Origin: an uncultured Lachnospiraceae bacterium | Lineage (GTDB): Bacteria; Bacillota; Clostridia; Lachnospirales; Lachnospiraceae | Direction of reading: 5' to 3' | NCBI GenBank assembly: GCA_945949045.1 | Contig: CAMFDG010000011.1 | Location: 1-57,104, forward strand | DNA length: 57,104 bases | Shown: piece by piece, positions 1 to 8,897 of the stretch | Numbering within the stretch: the first letter of the stretch is position 1 | Layout: each line of letters opens with the position of its first letter | The notes under the pieces: model-generated | What the model was told of the DNA's origin: nothing | Database searches by the model: none | The model's input: the letters and a program-made list of their open reading frames with translations, nothing else | Position numbers and translations under genes: made by a program

Positions 1-229
1 TGATCTCCTCCATCTTCTTAACACCTTCCATAGCCTGAGCCATGATCTCATCATTGATCTTGCGACCGTCCTCGTAGTACTGTGTACATGCCTCAGTAGT
101 GATTGTGAATCCCTGTGGTACAGGAAGTCCAATGCTGGTCATCTCGGCAAGGTTTGCACCCTTACCGCCAAGAAGATTACGCATGGTCATGTCGCCTTCA
201 CTGAACATGTAGACCCATTTGTTTGCCAT
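1..229 (-). CDS. ppdK: Pyruvate, phosphate dikinase, N-terminal fragment (cut by window edge)
   Basis: The first 76 codons of pyruvate phosphate dikinase, which interconverts pyruvate, ATP and Pi with phosphoenolpyruvate, AMP and PPi in the cytoplasm. In anaerobic Clostridia it serves glycolysis or gluconeogenesis with PPi. The translated start MANKWVYMFSEGDM is followed by LLGGKGANLAEM and LPVPQGFTITTEAC, the hallmark beginning of the nucleotide-binding domain of this family. The ATG at 229 is preceded by AGGAGG at good spacing. The rest of the gene lies left of the window, so completeness cannot be judged. It lies downstream of glyS on the same strand but has a plausible promoter of its own at 353-380. 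Confidence 0.93.
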   Translation of the reverse strand, partial: MANKWVYMFSEGDMTMRNLLGGKGANLAEMTSIGLPVPQGFTITTEACTQYYEDGRKINDEIMAQAMEGVKKMEEI

Positions 230-352
230 TTGACAATTCCTCCTAATATAATCTTATTGTTTAGAACGGAAAACGGTTTTATTTTCCGTATTCTACTTGT
301 TTGTGACGCCAATCCATTCCGGTTACAAAACCTTATGACAGCCCACATAATT

Positions 353-380
353 ATTTTAACACAGAATTTGCTTTTCGCAA
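353..380 (-). promoter_or_regulatory. Candidate promoter of ppdK
   Basis: Reading the minus strand, TTGCGA (375-380) and TAAAAT (353-358) are separated by 16 bp, in the 181-bp gap between the glyS stop and the ppdK start. The long leader that follows contains a short hairpin (ACGGAAAA 266-273 with TTTTCCGT 282-289). No T-run terminator for glyS was seen, so read-through from glyS is also possible. Confidence 0.45.
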
Positions 381-410
381 GTATTTATTGCCTCCGAAGC
401 CACATAAATT

Positions 411-1808
411 CTAAAAACTGAACTTTTCTGCAAAGTAAGCATCCAGCTCATCGATCGGAATACGCTCCTGCTCCATCGTATCGCGGTCACGGACAGTAAC
501 TGCATGATCCTCCTCGGAGTCAAAATCGTAGGTAACGCAGAACGGCGTTCCGATCTCGTCCTGACGGCGGTATCGTTTTCCGATGGTTCCTCTGTCGTCA
601 AACTCACAGTTATATTTCTTTGAAAGCTGTGCAAATACCTTTTCGGCCCCCTCATTTAATTTTTTGGAAAGCGGGAGCACGCCAATCTTCACCGGTGCCA
701 GCGCCGGATGGAAATGGAATACGGTTCTGACATCCGGCTTCTCCGGTGTGCCGATATCCTCCTCGTCATAAGCAGAACAAAGGAATGCAAGCACCACGCG
801 GTCTGCGCCCAATGACGGCTCAATGACGTACGGAATATACTTCTCTCCCCTGGCATCGTCAAAATAGGTCATATCCTGCCCGGAAGTATTCTGATGCTGA
901 GTCAGGTCATAATCGGTACGGTCTGCAATGCCCCAGAGCTCACCCCAGCCAAACGGGAACAGGAACTCGATATCCGTTGTTCCCTTGGAGTAGAAGCAGA
1001 GTTCCTCCGGTGAATGGTCACGAAGACGGATTTCATCCTCCTTAATGCCCAGAGACAACAGCCAGTCACGGCAGAAAGCTCTCCAATACTGGAACCACTC
1101 CAGATCGGTGCCCGGCTCACAGAAAAACTCAAGCTCCATCTGCTCAAATTCCCTGGTACGGAACGTAAAGTTTCCCGGGGTGATCTCGTTACGGAAAGAT
1201 TTACCGATCTGTCCGATACCGAAGGGGATCTTCTTTCTGGAAGTTCTCTGTACATTCTTGAAGTTGACAAAGATACCCTGCGCTGTCTCAGGTCTCAAAT
1301 AAACTGTGTTTTTTGCATCCTCTGTGACACCCTGGAAGGTCTTGAACATCAGATTGAACTGACGGATATCGGTAAAGTTATGTTTCCCGCAGGAAGGACA
1401 GGGAATGTTGTGTTCCTCGATGAACTGCACCATTTTCTCATTGGACCATCCGTCTACGGAACCGCCGAGATCAATATGATTATCCTGTGCAAAATCTTCG
1501 ATCAGTTTGTCTGCGCGGAAGCGCTCATGGCACTCCTTACAGTCCATCAGCGGATCGGAAAATCCGCCCAGATGTCCGGAAGCCACCCATGTCTGGGGAT
1601 TCATTAAAATCGCACAATCCACACCTACATTATAGGGGCTCTCCTGAATGAATTTCTGCCACCAGGCGCGCTTGACATTGTTCTTGAGCTCCACACCCAG
1701 ATTTCCGTAATCCCAGGTGTTGGCAAGACCGCCGTAAATCTCGGAACCCGGATATACAAATCCTCTCGCCTTCGCTACCTGCACAATTTTGTCCATTGTC
1801 TTTTCCAT
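411..1808 (-). CDS. glyS: Glycine--tRNA ligase (single-chain, homodimeric type)
   Basis: Charges tRNA-Gly with glycine using ATP. The 465-residue length and layout fit the eukaryote/archaea-like alpha2 class II enzyme rather than the tetrameric GlyQ/GlyS type. Visible class II signatures are motif 2 around [17 protein letters not shown], the [17 protein letters not shown] substrate region and the motif 3 stretch [13 protein letters not shown]. Two Cys-pair loops ([17 protein letters not shown]) could hold zinc. A C-terminal anticodon-binding domain follows from about residue 365. The start is taken at ATG 1808, which has GAGGAT upstream. An upstream in-frame Met at 1844 would add 12 residues with no ribosome site. 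The gap to the upstream lipoprotein gene is only 79 nt, so no T-box leader fits directly before it. Confidence 0.95.
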   Translation of the reverse strand: MEKTMDKIVQVAKARGFVYPGSEIYGGLANTWDYGNLGVELKNNVKRAWWQKFIQESPYNVGVDCAILMNPQTWVASGHLGGFSDPLMDCKECHERFRADKLIEDFAQDNHIDLGGSVDGWSNEKMVQFIEEHNIPCPSCGKHNFTDIRQFNLMFKTFQGVTEDAKNTVYLRPETAQGIFVNFKNVQRTSRKKIPFGIGQIGKSFRNEITPGNFTFRTREFEQMELEFFCEPGTDLEWFQYWRAFCRDWLLSLGIKEDEIRLRDHSPEELCFYSKGTTDIEFLFPFGWGELWGIADRTDYDLTQHQNTSGQDMTYFDDARGEKYIPYVIEPSLGADRVVLAFLCSAYDEEDIGTPEKPDVRTVFHFHPALAPVKIGVLPLSKKLNEGAEKVFAQLSKKYNCEFDDRGTIGKRYRRQDEIGTPFCVTYDFDSEEDHAVTVRDRDTMEQERIPIDELDAYFAEKFSF

Positions 1809-1887
1809 TATGTAATCCTCACATTCTATATTTATATGATGCAAAGAGGAGCAAAGAAATCTCCCCTCAATTTACCCACCGGGTCTG

Positions 1888-2718
1888 TTACTGATAAATG
1901 ATATAAGTATATATCTGGCTGAATTCGCTGTCTTTCTCCTGCCCGGAATTGCTATCCTCATCAAACTGGAAAACAGGCCCGCTCTCCTCCTCTGTTGATG
2001 CCTCCAACAGATCATCCTCCGACACGGAACCCTCTGATTCTTCCAGCTGCGTATCGAAAACAGCCTCTGTACCGGTTGTCTCTGTAGACACCGCCTGTGA
2101 GTTCTCCACCATCTGTGTGTCTGAAGCAGAATCAAAGAGCGAAATCCCCTCCCGGATGGAAACGGTGCTGCTGTCCAAAAGCTTAGTATTCACTGTGGAA
2201 ACATAGGCAATTTTACCCTTGACCTGTACATTGGTGTTACCCTTTATGATCACCACCTTATAGCTGGAATCATTGATAAATTCTCCGGCAGCACAGGATA
2301 CCACAGGAGCACCGTCCTTCACCGACGCGAAATCGGCATCAAAGGAATATCCCGCCGCCAGTGCCTCCGCAAGCGTACCCGCAAAGAAGTCAATTCCGTT
2401 TAATTTGCGATAGTCCGCGGCAGTGGCATATTCCAGGCTCAGCTCCGCCTTCCCATCCTTTACGGAAAGCTGCTTAAGCTTAACCTGATTTGCTCCATTC
2501 TGATCGTTATATTCTGCAACTGTCTGTTCCACATAATCCCTGAGTCCCTGCTCATCATAAGAAGCAGAATCAAATTCCTCAACATCTACAGAAACGATGG
2601 ATCCATCCTTCTGAACAAACACCGTACTCTCATCCACGGAAAGCCTGGAGCCGCACCCCGCAAGCATACCAATGCAAAGGATAATTGTAAGAACAGCCGG
2701 TGTAATTCTCTTTCTCAT
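1888..2718 (-). CDS. Putative lipoprotein with acidic C-terminal tail, unknown function
   Basis: A 276-residue secreted lipoprotein of unknown function. The first 20 residues form a type II signal (MRKR, a hydrophobic run, then the lipobox LAGC with Cys22 predicted to be lipidated). The middle (about 25-190) is a mixed alpha/beta domain with no catalytic motif I can name. The last 80 residues are rich in Ser, Thr, Glu and Asp (EESEGSVSEDDLLEASTEEE), suggesting a flexible acidic tail outside the membrane. ATG 2718 has GGAGGATATAGA upstream. A strong promoter lies in the end of recO, so this gene and glyS probably form a transcript separate from era-recO. No adjacent transporter gives a functional hint. 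Confidence 0.8.
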   Translation of the reverse strand: MRKRITPAVLTIILCIGMLAGCGSRLSVDESTVFVQKDGSIVSVDVEEFDSASYDEQGLRDYVEQTVAEYNDQNGANQVKLKQLSVKDGKAELSLEYATAADYRKLNGIDFFAGTLAEALAAGYSFDADFASVKDGAPVVSCAAGEFINDSSYKVVIIKGNTNVQVKGKIAYVSTVNTKLLDSSTVSIREGISLFDSASDTQMVENSQAVSTETTGTEAVFDTQLEESEGSVSEDDLLEASTEEESGPVFQFDEDSNSGQEKDSEFSQIYTYIIYQ

Positions 2719-2759
2719 TCTATATCCTCCTTGTCACTCTCTACTTTACAATCCTTGAT

Positions 2760-2788
2760 ATTATACACTTTTCAAAGGTCGTTTTCAA
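2760..2788 (-). promoter_or_regulatory. Promoter of the lipoprotein-glyS transcript
   Basis: Minus-strand TTGAAA (2783-2788), 17-bp spacer and TATAAT (2760-2765). The -35 lies inside the last codons of recO. The predicted start site is about 35 nt before the lipoprotein ATG. Confidence 0.7.
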
Positions 2789-3521
2789 CTGAAACCTTCA
2801 GAGACTTGAATTCGTGATGGACATAGAACCCTAAATACTGCCTCATAATGGCCTGCAGTTCCTTCAGGACCTCATCGGATACCGTAAAGGAATACAGCTT
2901 TGCAATGGGCGTTGCAAGAATAAACTGCAGGGTGTAGCGTGTAGAATCAAGAATCTGCATTCCCGGATCCGACAGCCCTGCAGCACAGTCCCTGCAAAGG
3001 AGTCCGCCCCGCTTCGCGGAAAAAAAACACAGATTTTCCTTTGCCCCGCAGTTCATACAGGAAAACACATTGGGTCCCTGTCCCTGGATGGCTATTGCCC
3101 GAAGTTCAAAGACAGCCCTGACCAGTTCCCCCGGAATATGATCATTGGTCAGGGCCCGAAGGGACTGGTATAAAAGCTTAAGCATTTCCTTCTCGTCATT
3201 ATTCTCCTGACAGAAATACCCCGCAAATTCTGCGAAGTAAAATCCTAATGTAACCCTGTCATAATCCATGGCCAGCTCCCTGAAATAATTCTGAATGGTG
3301 GCTTTCATCAGATTATAGGAGCTTTTCCCTTCAAACAGTTCAAATTCTCCAAAGGCAAAGGGGTCCGTGGCCGCCATAAACTGGCTGCCCGGTCGTCTTG
3401 CCCCTCTGGCGAAGGCGGTAATTTTACCCCTCTCCTTTGTGAGAATCGTTATTCTTTTGTCATATTCATTGACAGGCATCGCCGAAAGTACCATGCCCAT
3501 CACGATCACGGACTGTCCCAT
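2772..3521 (-). CDS. recO: DNA repair protein RecO
   Basis: RecO helps load RecA onto SSB-coated single-stranded DNA in the RecFOR recombinational repair route and anneals strands. The 249-residue protein starts with the OB-fold segment (MGQSVIVMGMVLSAMPVNEYDKR, then ILTKERGKITAFARGARRPGS). It carries a zinc-binding Cys cluster in the C-terminal half (CMNCG, then LLCRDC), as in most Gram-positive RecO proteins. I chose ATG 3521 because it aligns with the usual RecO beginning and has AGGAGA upstream. The open frame continues 20 codons further up, but that stretch is coding in another frame for the YqzL-like gene. The two genes therefore overlap by 56 nt. The order era-yqzL-recO is conserved in Firmicutes. 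Confidence 0.95.
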   Translation of the reverse strand: MGQSVIVMGMVLSAMPVNEYDKRITILTKERGKITAFARGARRPGSQFMAATDPFAFGEFELFEGKSSYNLMKATIQNYFRELAMDYDRVTLGFYFAEFAGYFCQENNDEKEMLKLLYQSLRALTNDHIPGELVRAVFELRAIAIQGQGPNVFSCMNCGAKENLCFFSAKRGGLLCRDCAAGLSDPGMQILDSTRYTLQFILATPIAKLYSFTVSDEVLKELQAIMRQYLGFYVHHEFKSLKVSVENDL

Positions 3522-3645
3522 TGTCTTTTTGTATCTCCTGCCCCGCTTTCCGGCCCGGGCTCTCCTCGCCGGACTGTACATTCCGATAGGCCAGATAATC
3601 AGTAACTCTTCCTGATGTCCAAAAATTTTCCCAGGTTTTCTCCAT
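3466..3645 (-). CDS. yqzL: YqzL-like small protein between era and recO
   Basis: A 59-codon gene. ATG 3645 is preceded by AAGGAGGAGGCTGCA, one of the best ribosome sites in the window. The N-terminus MEKTWENFWTSGRVTDYLAY has the Trp/Phe, Gly and Tyr-Leu-x-Tyr spacing of the YqzL family. Bacillus subtilis has a tiny yqzL at exactly this place, between era and recO. The conserved part ends near residue 22. The remaining 37 residues are hydrophilic and run out of frame across the recO start as far as a TGA at 3466. Function is unknown in any organism as far as I know. The tail may not be under selection as protein sequence. Confidence 0.8.
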   Translation of the reverse strand: MEKTWENFWTSGRVTDYLAYRNVQSGEESPGRKAGQEIQKDNGTVRDRDGHGTFGDACQ

Positions 3646-3724
3646 TGCAGCCTCCTCCTTCGAACATCATTAGAATCTGCAATGAAGAAAAATCTATTCC
3701 CGAAAAATTCTGGAAAACCGTTTT

Positions 3725-4630
3725 CTACTCCTCCTCGCGGTACCCGAAATTTTTAATGAGAAAATCACTGTCCCGCCAGTCCTTTTTCACCTTAACCCAG
3801 AGCTTTAGATTCACCTTTTCATCCAAAAGACGCTCCATCTCATAGCGTGCATTTGTACCGATTTTTTTGAGCATAGCCCCCTGTTTCCCGATAATGATCC
3901 CCTTGTGGGAATCCCGTTCACAGATGATGGTCGCATCAATATCCACGATGCCGCCCGACTTGCGCTCCCGCATCTGGTCGATGGCGACGGCAATGCCGTG
4001 AGGCACCTCGTCATTTAACGCATGTAAAGCCTTTTCCCGGATAATTTCCGCGCAAATAGCCCGCTCCGGCTGGTCGGTAATGGTATCCTCGTCATAATAC
4101 TGGGGGCCATAGGGAAGATATTTGAAAATAGAATCAATCACGTCATCCACATTCTGTCCCCGCAGGGCCGAGGTGGGGATGATTTCCGCAAAATCATAGA
4201 TTTTCCGGTAGGTATCAATATATTCAAATACTTTGTCATGCTCCACGGTATCCACCTTATTGATTACAAGGATCACCGGCGTTTTTACCTTTTTGAGCTG
4301 TTCCACAATGTGCTGCTCTCCGGCGCCAATGAAATTTCCCGGCTCCACCAGCCACAGAATCACGTCCACCTCTGTCAGGGTCTTCTCTGCCACATTGACC
4401 ATGTATTCCCCCAGCTTATTTTTCGCTTTGTGGATACCCGGGGTATCTAAGAAAATGATCTGTCCCTTATCCATATCTGTATATACCGTCTGGATACGGT
4501 TTCGGGTGGTCTGGGGCTTGTTTGAGGTAATGGCAATCTTCTGTCCGATCAGACGGTTCATCAGAGTGGATTTTCCCACGTTGGGCCTGCCGATTATGGT
4601 TACAAAACCTGATTTAAAATTTGCTGTCAT
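3725..4630 (-). CDS. era: GTPase Era
   Basis: Era is an essential-type GTPase that binds the 3' end of 16S rRNA and checks small-subunit maturation. In 301 residues it shows G1 GRPNVGKS (about 13-20), the switch region NKPQTTRNRI, G3 DTPGIH and G4 NKVD. The C-terminal KH RNA-binding domain (about 205-295) contains the GKQG loop within IIIGKQGAMLKKIG. Length and architecture are normal. ATG 4630 is preceded by AAGGAG. It lies 31 nt after the M16C peptidase gene and is followed by yqzL and recO, so these are probably one transcript. Confidence 0.97.
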   Translation of the reverse strand: MTANFKSGFVTIIGRPNVGKSTLMNRLIGQKIAITSNKPQTTRNRIQTVYTDMDKGQIIFLDTPGIHKAKNKLGEYMVNVAEKTLTEVDVILWLVEPGNFIGAGEQHIVEQLKKVKTPVILVINKVDTVEHDKVFEYIDTYRKIYDFAEIIPTSALRGQNVDDVIDSIFKYLPYGPQYYDEDTITDQPERAICAEIIREKALHALNDEVPHGIAVAIDQMRERKSGGIVDIDATIICERDSHKGIIIGKQGAMLKKIGTNARYEMERLLDEKVNLKLWVKVKKDWRDSDFLIKNFGYREEE

Positions 4631-4661
4631 TTGTACTCCTTCTTAAAAATACACTTCAATT

Positions 4662-7583
4662 TTACTCCGTCAGTCCCTGCAGAGAATCAAACATCTGCGC
4701 CTCACCGGAAAGAGCCTGTTCGTTGCCGATCACGCAGAGACAACCATCAGAAAGAACGGAGGCCACCAGATCAGAAAGGACACGGATATCCCCGGGCTGA
4801 GCTGAGAGGATATCATCCCTCTCTTTCTGAATCTCCTCGTAAGTCAGCTGTTCCAGATATGCGGCCATGGAACGGCTGCCCCTGGACTCCGGCGTCAGCG
4901 GTGTATCCAATGCGCCGAAGGTTCCAATGATATATTTGGTCATATCCCGCTCATCCGCATCAAAATTCGCCACATATTCAGGAATTTTCTCGTAGATTTC
5001 GTTGGTGGCGGCAAGGTTCGGGTCCCGGTAGGAAACAAAATAACCATCTCCTGTCCGGAGGAAAGAATTCATGCATCCGTAGGCTCCTCCCTTGACCCGG
5101 ACATTGATCCACAAATATTCATAGCTCAGGATCATTTTCAGAATCTTTAAGGTTCCCTGATAGGCAAAGCCGTGCTTTTTGAAATTACCGGAGCGGGCAA
5201 CGTATTGAATCTGGGAGGCATCCATGAAACCTTCCTTCCGGCAGGAAAGGGAAAGCTCTGCCGCCGGCCCCTCCTTCGTGCCCTCCGGCAGTCTGCTCAG
5301 ATACTCGGAAAGAACCGGGCAGGCCCTGTCATAAGCATCCTTTGTACCGGTAAAGCTTATCTGAAGCCTCGCAGATACAAAAATCCGGGAGATCAGTTCC
5401 TCTAGTACGGAAATCACTTCCTGCGCATTTTCACCCATAAGGGTGTCCATCTGCTGGACTGCACGGTAATAAGTGATTCCCAGTGTCGCATCCTGATAGA
5501 AAGCATAAGCAGACTGACCGGACAGGGAACGCATGGCGGCTACTGTGTGGCCACTACTGCTAAGGTTTGTCTGCAGCCTGGATTTTACCTGTGCGATCAG
5601 TTCCCCGATTCTTTTCGTATCCGAAAGATCCGAGGTTCGGATCATCTCATCTGCGAGGGCAAGGGCCTGGGACAGTTCCTGCTCCAGTACCTTAATGCGG
5701 ATCTCAAACATGACGATGTTCTCGTTTTCTTCCGTAACCACGGGATAAACACCGATTCCGCCTGAAACACCGCCGGTATGAATATTTATCGCATTGGCCA
5801 GATCCTCATAGGTGTAATGCTTTGTGTTCACGAAGCCAACAATGGAGCGCAGAATTCCAAGATACGGCACCAGTTCCTGAGAAATATCTCTGCAGGAAAA
5901 CATCAGGGTGATATAATCGATTCCATTTGTCTCCACCTCGTGGCGTACCACAGGAATTCTTCCAATTTTTTCCTCAATATTTGTAAATGGCTCTGCCTGC
6001 TTTTTCATATCAGCTCTGGTAAGCATAGGGATCTTCTTCAGATCCTCCTCCGGGGACGGTTCCTCCTGGTACCGGTGTAAGTTCCTCGTCTGGTCCACCA
6101 GTGCACAGATTTCCTCCTGGGAGAGCCCTTCCTTATACACAGCAAGCTTCTGCTTTAACGCTTCCTCCCGTCGGTTCATAAGTCCCGGCTCCGGAACAAC
6201 GGAAATCACAGCTCCGTGAGGATTATCCAAAAGACAGCTTTGGATCAGTTTTTCAAAATATCCGGTGCCGATCTGTTCTCTCAGGAACTGAAGTGTATCC
6301 AGGCATTCCAGATGTAAAAACGGCTTCGTATCATCATAAAGCCAGCTCTCCATACACTGAAGACCGTAGAGAAGCCCCTTGGGGAATTGACCGAAATCAG
6401 CCTCACGGAAGCGAAATTCCGTACTGTTAATCCCTGCCAGCAGGGCATCCCGGCTGAGCCCTTCTCTTACCAGCCGCTTTAGCGTGTCCTCAATAATAGT
6501 GACAAAACGGTCTCTGTCTTCTTTTCTTGCATTTTTAGCCACAATGGAAAACACCGGCTGTAAAATACCGTCCTCATAGGATCCATACACATCCTCCCCG
6601 ATTCCGGCATCGATCAACGCCTTTCGCACCGGCGCCCCCGGTGAACTGACCAGCACATAGTCCAGAATGTTAAAGGCCTGATACAGCTTTTCATCCAGAA
6701 CCGATCCCACAACCCTGCTGTAAGATAAATAGGTGCTGCTGGCGGAATCCTCGCCTTCCGTAACCGGGTAGGTCTTTTCCACATACTTCACCCGGGCAAA
6801 GGGCTTCTGTGGCAGAATCACTGAATCCACCTCTATGCGCCCGTATTCACTTAGATATTCGCGGTCCATCCATTCGAGACGCTCCGCCACATCAATATTT
6901 CCGTACAAATAAATATAAGAATTGCACGGATGGTAATATTTATGATAAAAATCAAGGTAGGCCTCATAGGTCAATTCCGGAATGTGATCCGGATTTCCCC
7001 CGGAATCCCGGCTGTAGGTATTATCCGGAAAAAGTGCCTGCATAATGGCGGTCTCAAGGATTTCATCCGGCGAAGAATACGCTCCCTTCATCTCGTTGTA
7101 AACCACTCCGTTGATGGTAAGAGGCGCATCCTGATCCTCCAGTTCATAATGCCATCCCTCCTGCATAAAAATCTCCCGGTATCGGGTGATATTCGGATGG
7201 AAAACCGCATCCAGATACACATCCATCAGATTCTTATAATCCTGGTCATTGCAGCTTGCTATGGGATACAATGTTTTTTCCGGATAGGTCATAGCATTTA
7301 AGAAGGTATTGAGTGACCCCTTCGCCAGCTCAATGAAGGGATCCTTCACCGGAAACTTGTCCGACCCACAGAGCGTGGTATGCTCAATGATGTGTGGAAC
7401 ACCGGTCTCATCCTCCGGCGGCGTCCGAAAGCCAATGGAAAAAATCTTGTTTTCATCGTCATTTGAAATCACACACACCCGTGCACCGCTCCTCTTGTGC
7501 TTTAATATCAAGCCTTTCGAAGCAATATCCTTAAGTTCTCTCTCCTCCACCAGTTCATATGCCGGTACGATCCAATCACTCAT
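4662..7583 (-). CDS. M16C-family zinc metallopeptidase (presequence-protease/insulinase-like)
   Basis: A 973-residue cytoplasmic zinc peptidase of the pitrilysin family, M16C subfamily, similar in layout to mitochondrial presequence protease. These enzymes degrade peptides inside a closed chamber formed by two halves. The inverted zinc motif HIIEH (HxxEH) is near residue 65, followed by FIELAKGSLNTFLNAMTYPEKTLYP, which is typical of the subfamily. A distal Glu ligand probably lies in MKGAYSSP (about residue 160). The second half is an inactive M16 domain ending in a KGGAYG-like region (VRVKGGAYGCMNSF). No signal peptide is present. ATG 7583 has GGAAGG upstream. The neighbour era is housekeeping and does not suggest a specific substrate. 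Confidence 0.92.
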   Translation of the reverse strand: MSDWIVPAYELVEERELKDIASKGLILKHKRSGARVCVISNDDENKIFSIGFRTPPEDETGVPHIIEHTTLCGSDKFPVKDPFIELAKGSLNTFLNAMTYPEKTLYPIASCNDQDYKNLMDVYLDAVFHPNITRYREIFMQEGWHYELEDQDAPLTINGVVYNEMKGAYSSPDEILETAIMQALFPDNTYSRDSGGNPDHIPELTYEAYLDFYHKYYHPCNSYIYLYGNIDVAERLEWMDREYLSEYGRIEVDSVILPQKPFARVKYVEKTYPVTEGEDSASSTYLSYSRVVGSVLDEKLYQAFNILDYVLVSSPGAPVRKALIDAGIGEDVYGSYEDGILQPVFSIVAKNARKEDRDRFVTIIEDTLKRLVREGLSRDALLAGINSTEFRFREADFGQFPKGLLYGLQCMESWLYDDTKPFLHLECLDTLQFLREQIGTGYFEKLIQSCLLDNPHGAVISVVPEPGLMNRREEALKQKLAVYKEGLSQEEICALVDQTRNLHRYQEEPSPEEDLKKIPMLTRADMKKQAEPFTNIEEKIGRIPVVRHEVETNGIDYITLMFSCRDISQELVPYLGILRSIVGFVNTKHYTYEDLANAINIHTGGVSGGIGVYPVVTEENENIVMFEIRIKVLEQELSQALALADEMIRTSDLSDTKRIGELIAQVKSRLQTNLSSSGHTVAAMRSLSGQSAYAFYQDATLGITYYRAVQQMDTLMGENAQEVISVLEELISRIFVSARLQISFTGTKDAYDRACPVLSEYLSRLPEGTKEGPAAELSLSCRKEGFMDASQIQYVARSGNFKKHGFAYQGTLKILKMILSYEYLWINVRVKGGAYGCMNSFLRTGDGYFVSYRDPNLAATNEIYEKIPEYVANFDADERDMTKYIIGTFGALDTPLTPESRGSRSMAAYLEQLTYEEIQKERDDILSAQPGDIRVLSDLVASVLSDGCLCVIGNEQALSGEAQMFDSLQGLTE

Positions 7584-7631
7584 GTTCTGTTTCCTTCCTG
7601 AAAATATATTTCATAGACACCTTATGAGATA

Positions 7632-7661
7632 AAAAGACTATCACAAATGTGATAGTCTTTT
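7632..7661. terminator. Bidirectional-type intrinsic terminator after the cold-shock gene
   Basis: A perfect 9-bp stem GACTATCAC (7636-7644) / GTGATAGTC (7649-7657) with loop AAAT, flanked by A4 on the left and T4 on the right. It can therefore end transcription in either direction. It sits 28 nt after the cold-shock stop codon, the transcript it most likely terminates. Confidence 0.9.
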
Positions 7662-7688
7662 CGTTATTATATGGAATCTATCAAAATT

Positions 7689-7892
7689 CTAAGCAAGACG
7701 TGTAACATTTGCAGCCTGTGGACCCTTCTCGCCCTCAGTGACTTCAAATTCTACCTTCTCGCCATCCTTCAATTCCTTGAATCCGTCCATATTCAGTGCT
7801 GAAAAATGAACAAATACGTCATTTCCGGCCTCATCAGTGATAAAACCATAACCCTTTTTTGCATTAAACCATTTTACTGTTCCCTGCTGCAT
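7689..7892 (-). CDS. Cold-shock protein, CspA family
   Basis: A 67-residue single-stranded nucleic-acid-binding OB-fold protein that melts RNA structure in the cold or serves as a general RNA chaperone. It begins [19 protein letters not shown] with the RNP1-like KGYGFIT motif, then the RNP2 motif VFVHFSAL, and it ends at the usual length. The start is set at ATG 7892, which has AGGAGGATATTGGTT upstream. The longer open frame upstream is the leader. The gene is monocistronic, with its own promoter, a leader of about 70 nt and a perfect terminator. That leader arrangement is typical of csp genes whose translation is temperature-regulated, but regulation here is inference. Confidence 0.96.
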   Translation of the reverse strand: MQQGTVKWFNAKKGYGFITDEAGNDVFVHFSALNMDGFKELKDGEKVEFEVTEGEKGPQAANVTRLA

Positions 7893-7967
7893 AACCAATA
7901 TCCTCCTAAATTTTCCCAATGCACACAGCATTATTGTAGTGTCAGGCATATCATGCCTATGTATAAA

Positions 7968-7996
7968 AGACTAGCACACTGAAATAAATCTGTCAA
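7968..7996 (-). promoter_or_regulatory. Promoter and leader of the cold-shock gene
   Basis: Minus-strand TTGACA (7991-7996), 17 bp, TAGTCT (7968-7973). The -35 overlaps the mscS stop codon. The leader between about 7961 and the ATG at 7892 holds a small inverted repeat GGCAT-ATC-ATGCC (7944-7956). Confidence 0.65.
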
Positions 7997-8889
7997 CCAG
8001 ATTTCCGTTCCTGTAACGTCACGTCTAACTGCGGATACGGAATGGAAATTCCATTTGCATCCAATGCCGTTTTCATATTCTCTGTAAGTCTCCACTTTGC
8101 GGTCCAGTAATCCTCATTTTTAACCCAGACACGCACGCCCATCTGGACACTGCTGTCCGCCAGTTCCGCTACGAAAACGTTGACGGGATCCTCCTTCAGT
8201 GCCGCCTCGTCGTTTCTGGCAGTATCCTCAAGAACCTTTTTGGTCTTTGCCAGATCCGCATCGTAGGCAACCCCCACCCGAAGATCCAGCATACGCTTTT
8301 CCATGTGGCTGATATTGGTGATGCTGGAGTTGGAAAGAGCTCCGTTCGGAATCATGATCAGCTTGTTGTCAATGGTCAGAAGCTTCGTATAGAAAATCGT
8401 GATAGCGTCTACCGTACCCTCCTGGCCGCTTCCCCCATCGATGATATAATCTCCCACCACGAAGGGTTTCAGCAGAAGGATCAGCACGCCTCCCGCAAAG
8501 TTAGACAGGCTTCCCTGCAATGCAAGTCCCAGAGTTAAACCTGCAGAACCAAGCACCGCCACCACAGAACTGGTGGTAACCCCAAACTGCCCCAGAATAA
8601 TCATGGCCAGTATAAAATACAGGGCGTATTTTACAAGAGAACACAAAAAAGTGACCACCCCGGTCTCTGCCCGGCTCTTTTTTAGAGATTTATACAGAAT
8701 GCTGACAAGAAGTTTAATGATCCTGCTTCCCACAAGAAGCACCAGCACAGCAACCACCAGCTGAACCAGAAAGCCCAGCAGTGAGGGAACCATGCCCTTC
8801 AGGTAAGTCTGAATGATTCCCGGGTTTTTAGCAGCCTCCTCCAGAAGCTGCTCCTGCGTACTGAATTTCCCTGCCACAGACCAAACCAT
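7993..8889 (-). CDS. mscS: Small-conductance mechanosensitive channel, MscS family
   Basis: A membrane channel that opens under high membrane tension to release solutes on osmotic downshift. About 298 residues are predicted to form three transmembrane helices (near 30-55, 75-98 and 105-135). The pore-lining third helix has the Gly/Ala-rich pattern VLGSAGLTLGLALQGSLSNFAGG, followed by the beta domain motif LLLKPFVVGDYI. The cytosolic alpha/beta domain ends near PYPQLDV. The ATG at 8889 is chosen with GAGAGGTAG upstream; a GTG at 8895 is an equally possible start adding two residues. It follows the DUF1015 gene with almost no gap and is the last gene of the leuB-led cluster. Confidence 0.93.
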   Translation of the reverse strand: MVWSVAGKFSTQEQLLEEAAKNPGIIQTYLKGMVPSLLGFLVQLVVAVLVLLVGSRIIKLLVSILYKSLKKSRAETGVVTFLCSLVKYALYFILAMIILGQFGVTTSSVVAVLGSAGLTLGLALQGSLSNFAGGVLILLLKPFVVGDYIIDGGSGQEGTVDAITIFYTKLLTIDNKLIMIPNGALSNSSITNISHMEKRMLDLRVGVAYDADLAKTKKVLEDTARNDEAALKEDPVNVFVAELADSSVQMGVRVWVKNEDYWTAKWRLTENMKTALDANGISIPYPQLDVTLQERKSG

Positions 8890-8897
8890 ATGCACAA

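Noticed and set aside
1809-1887. T-box leader before glyS
   Set aside because: The 79-nt gap to the lipoprotein gene is too short, and no AGGGTGG-type T-box sequence is seen.
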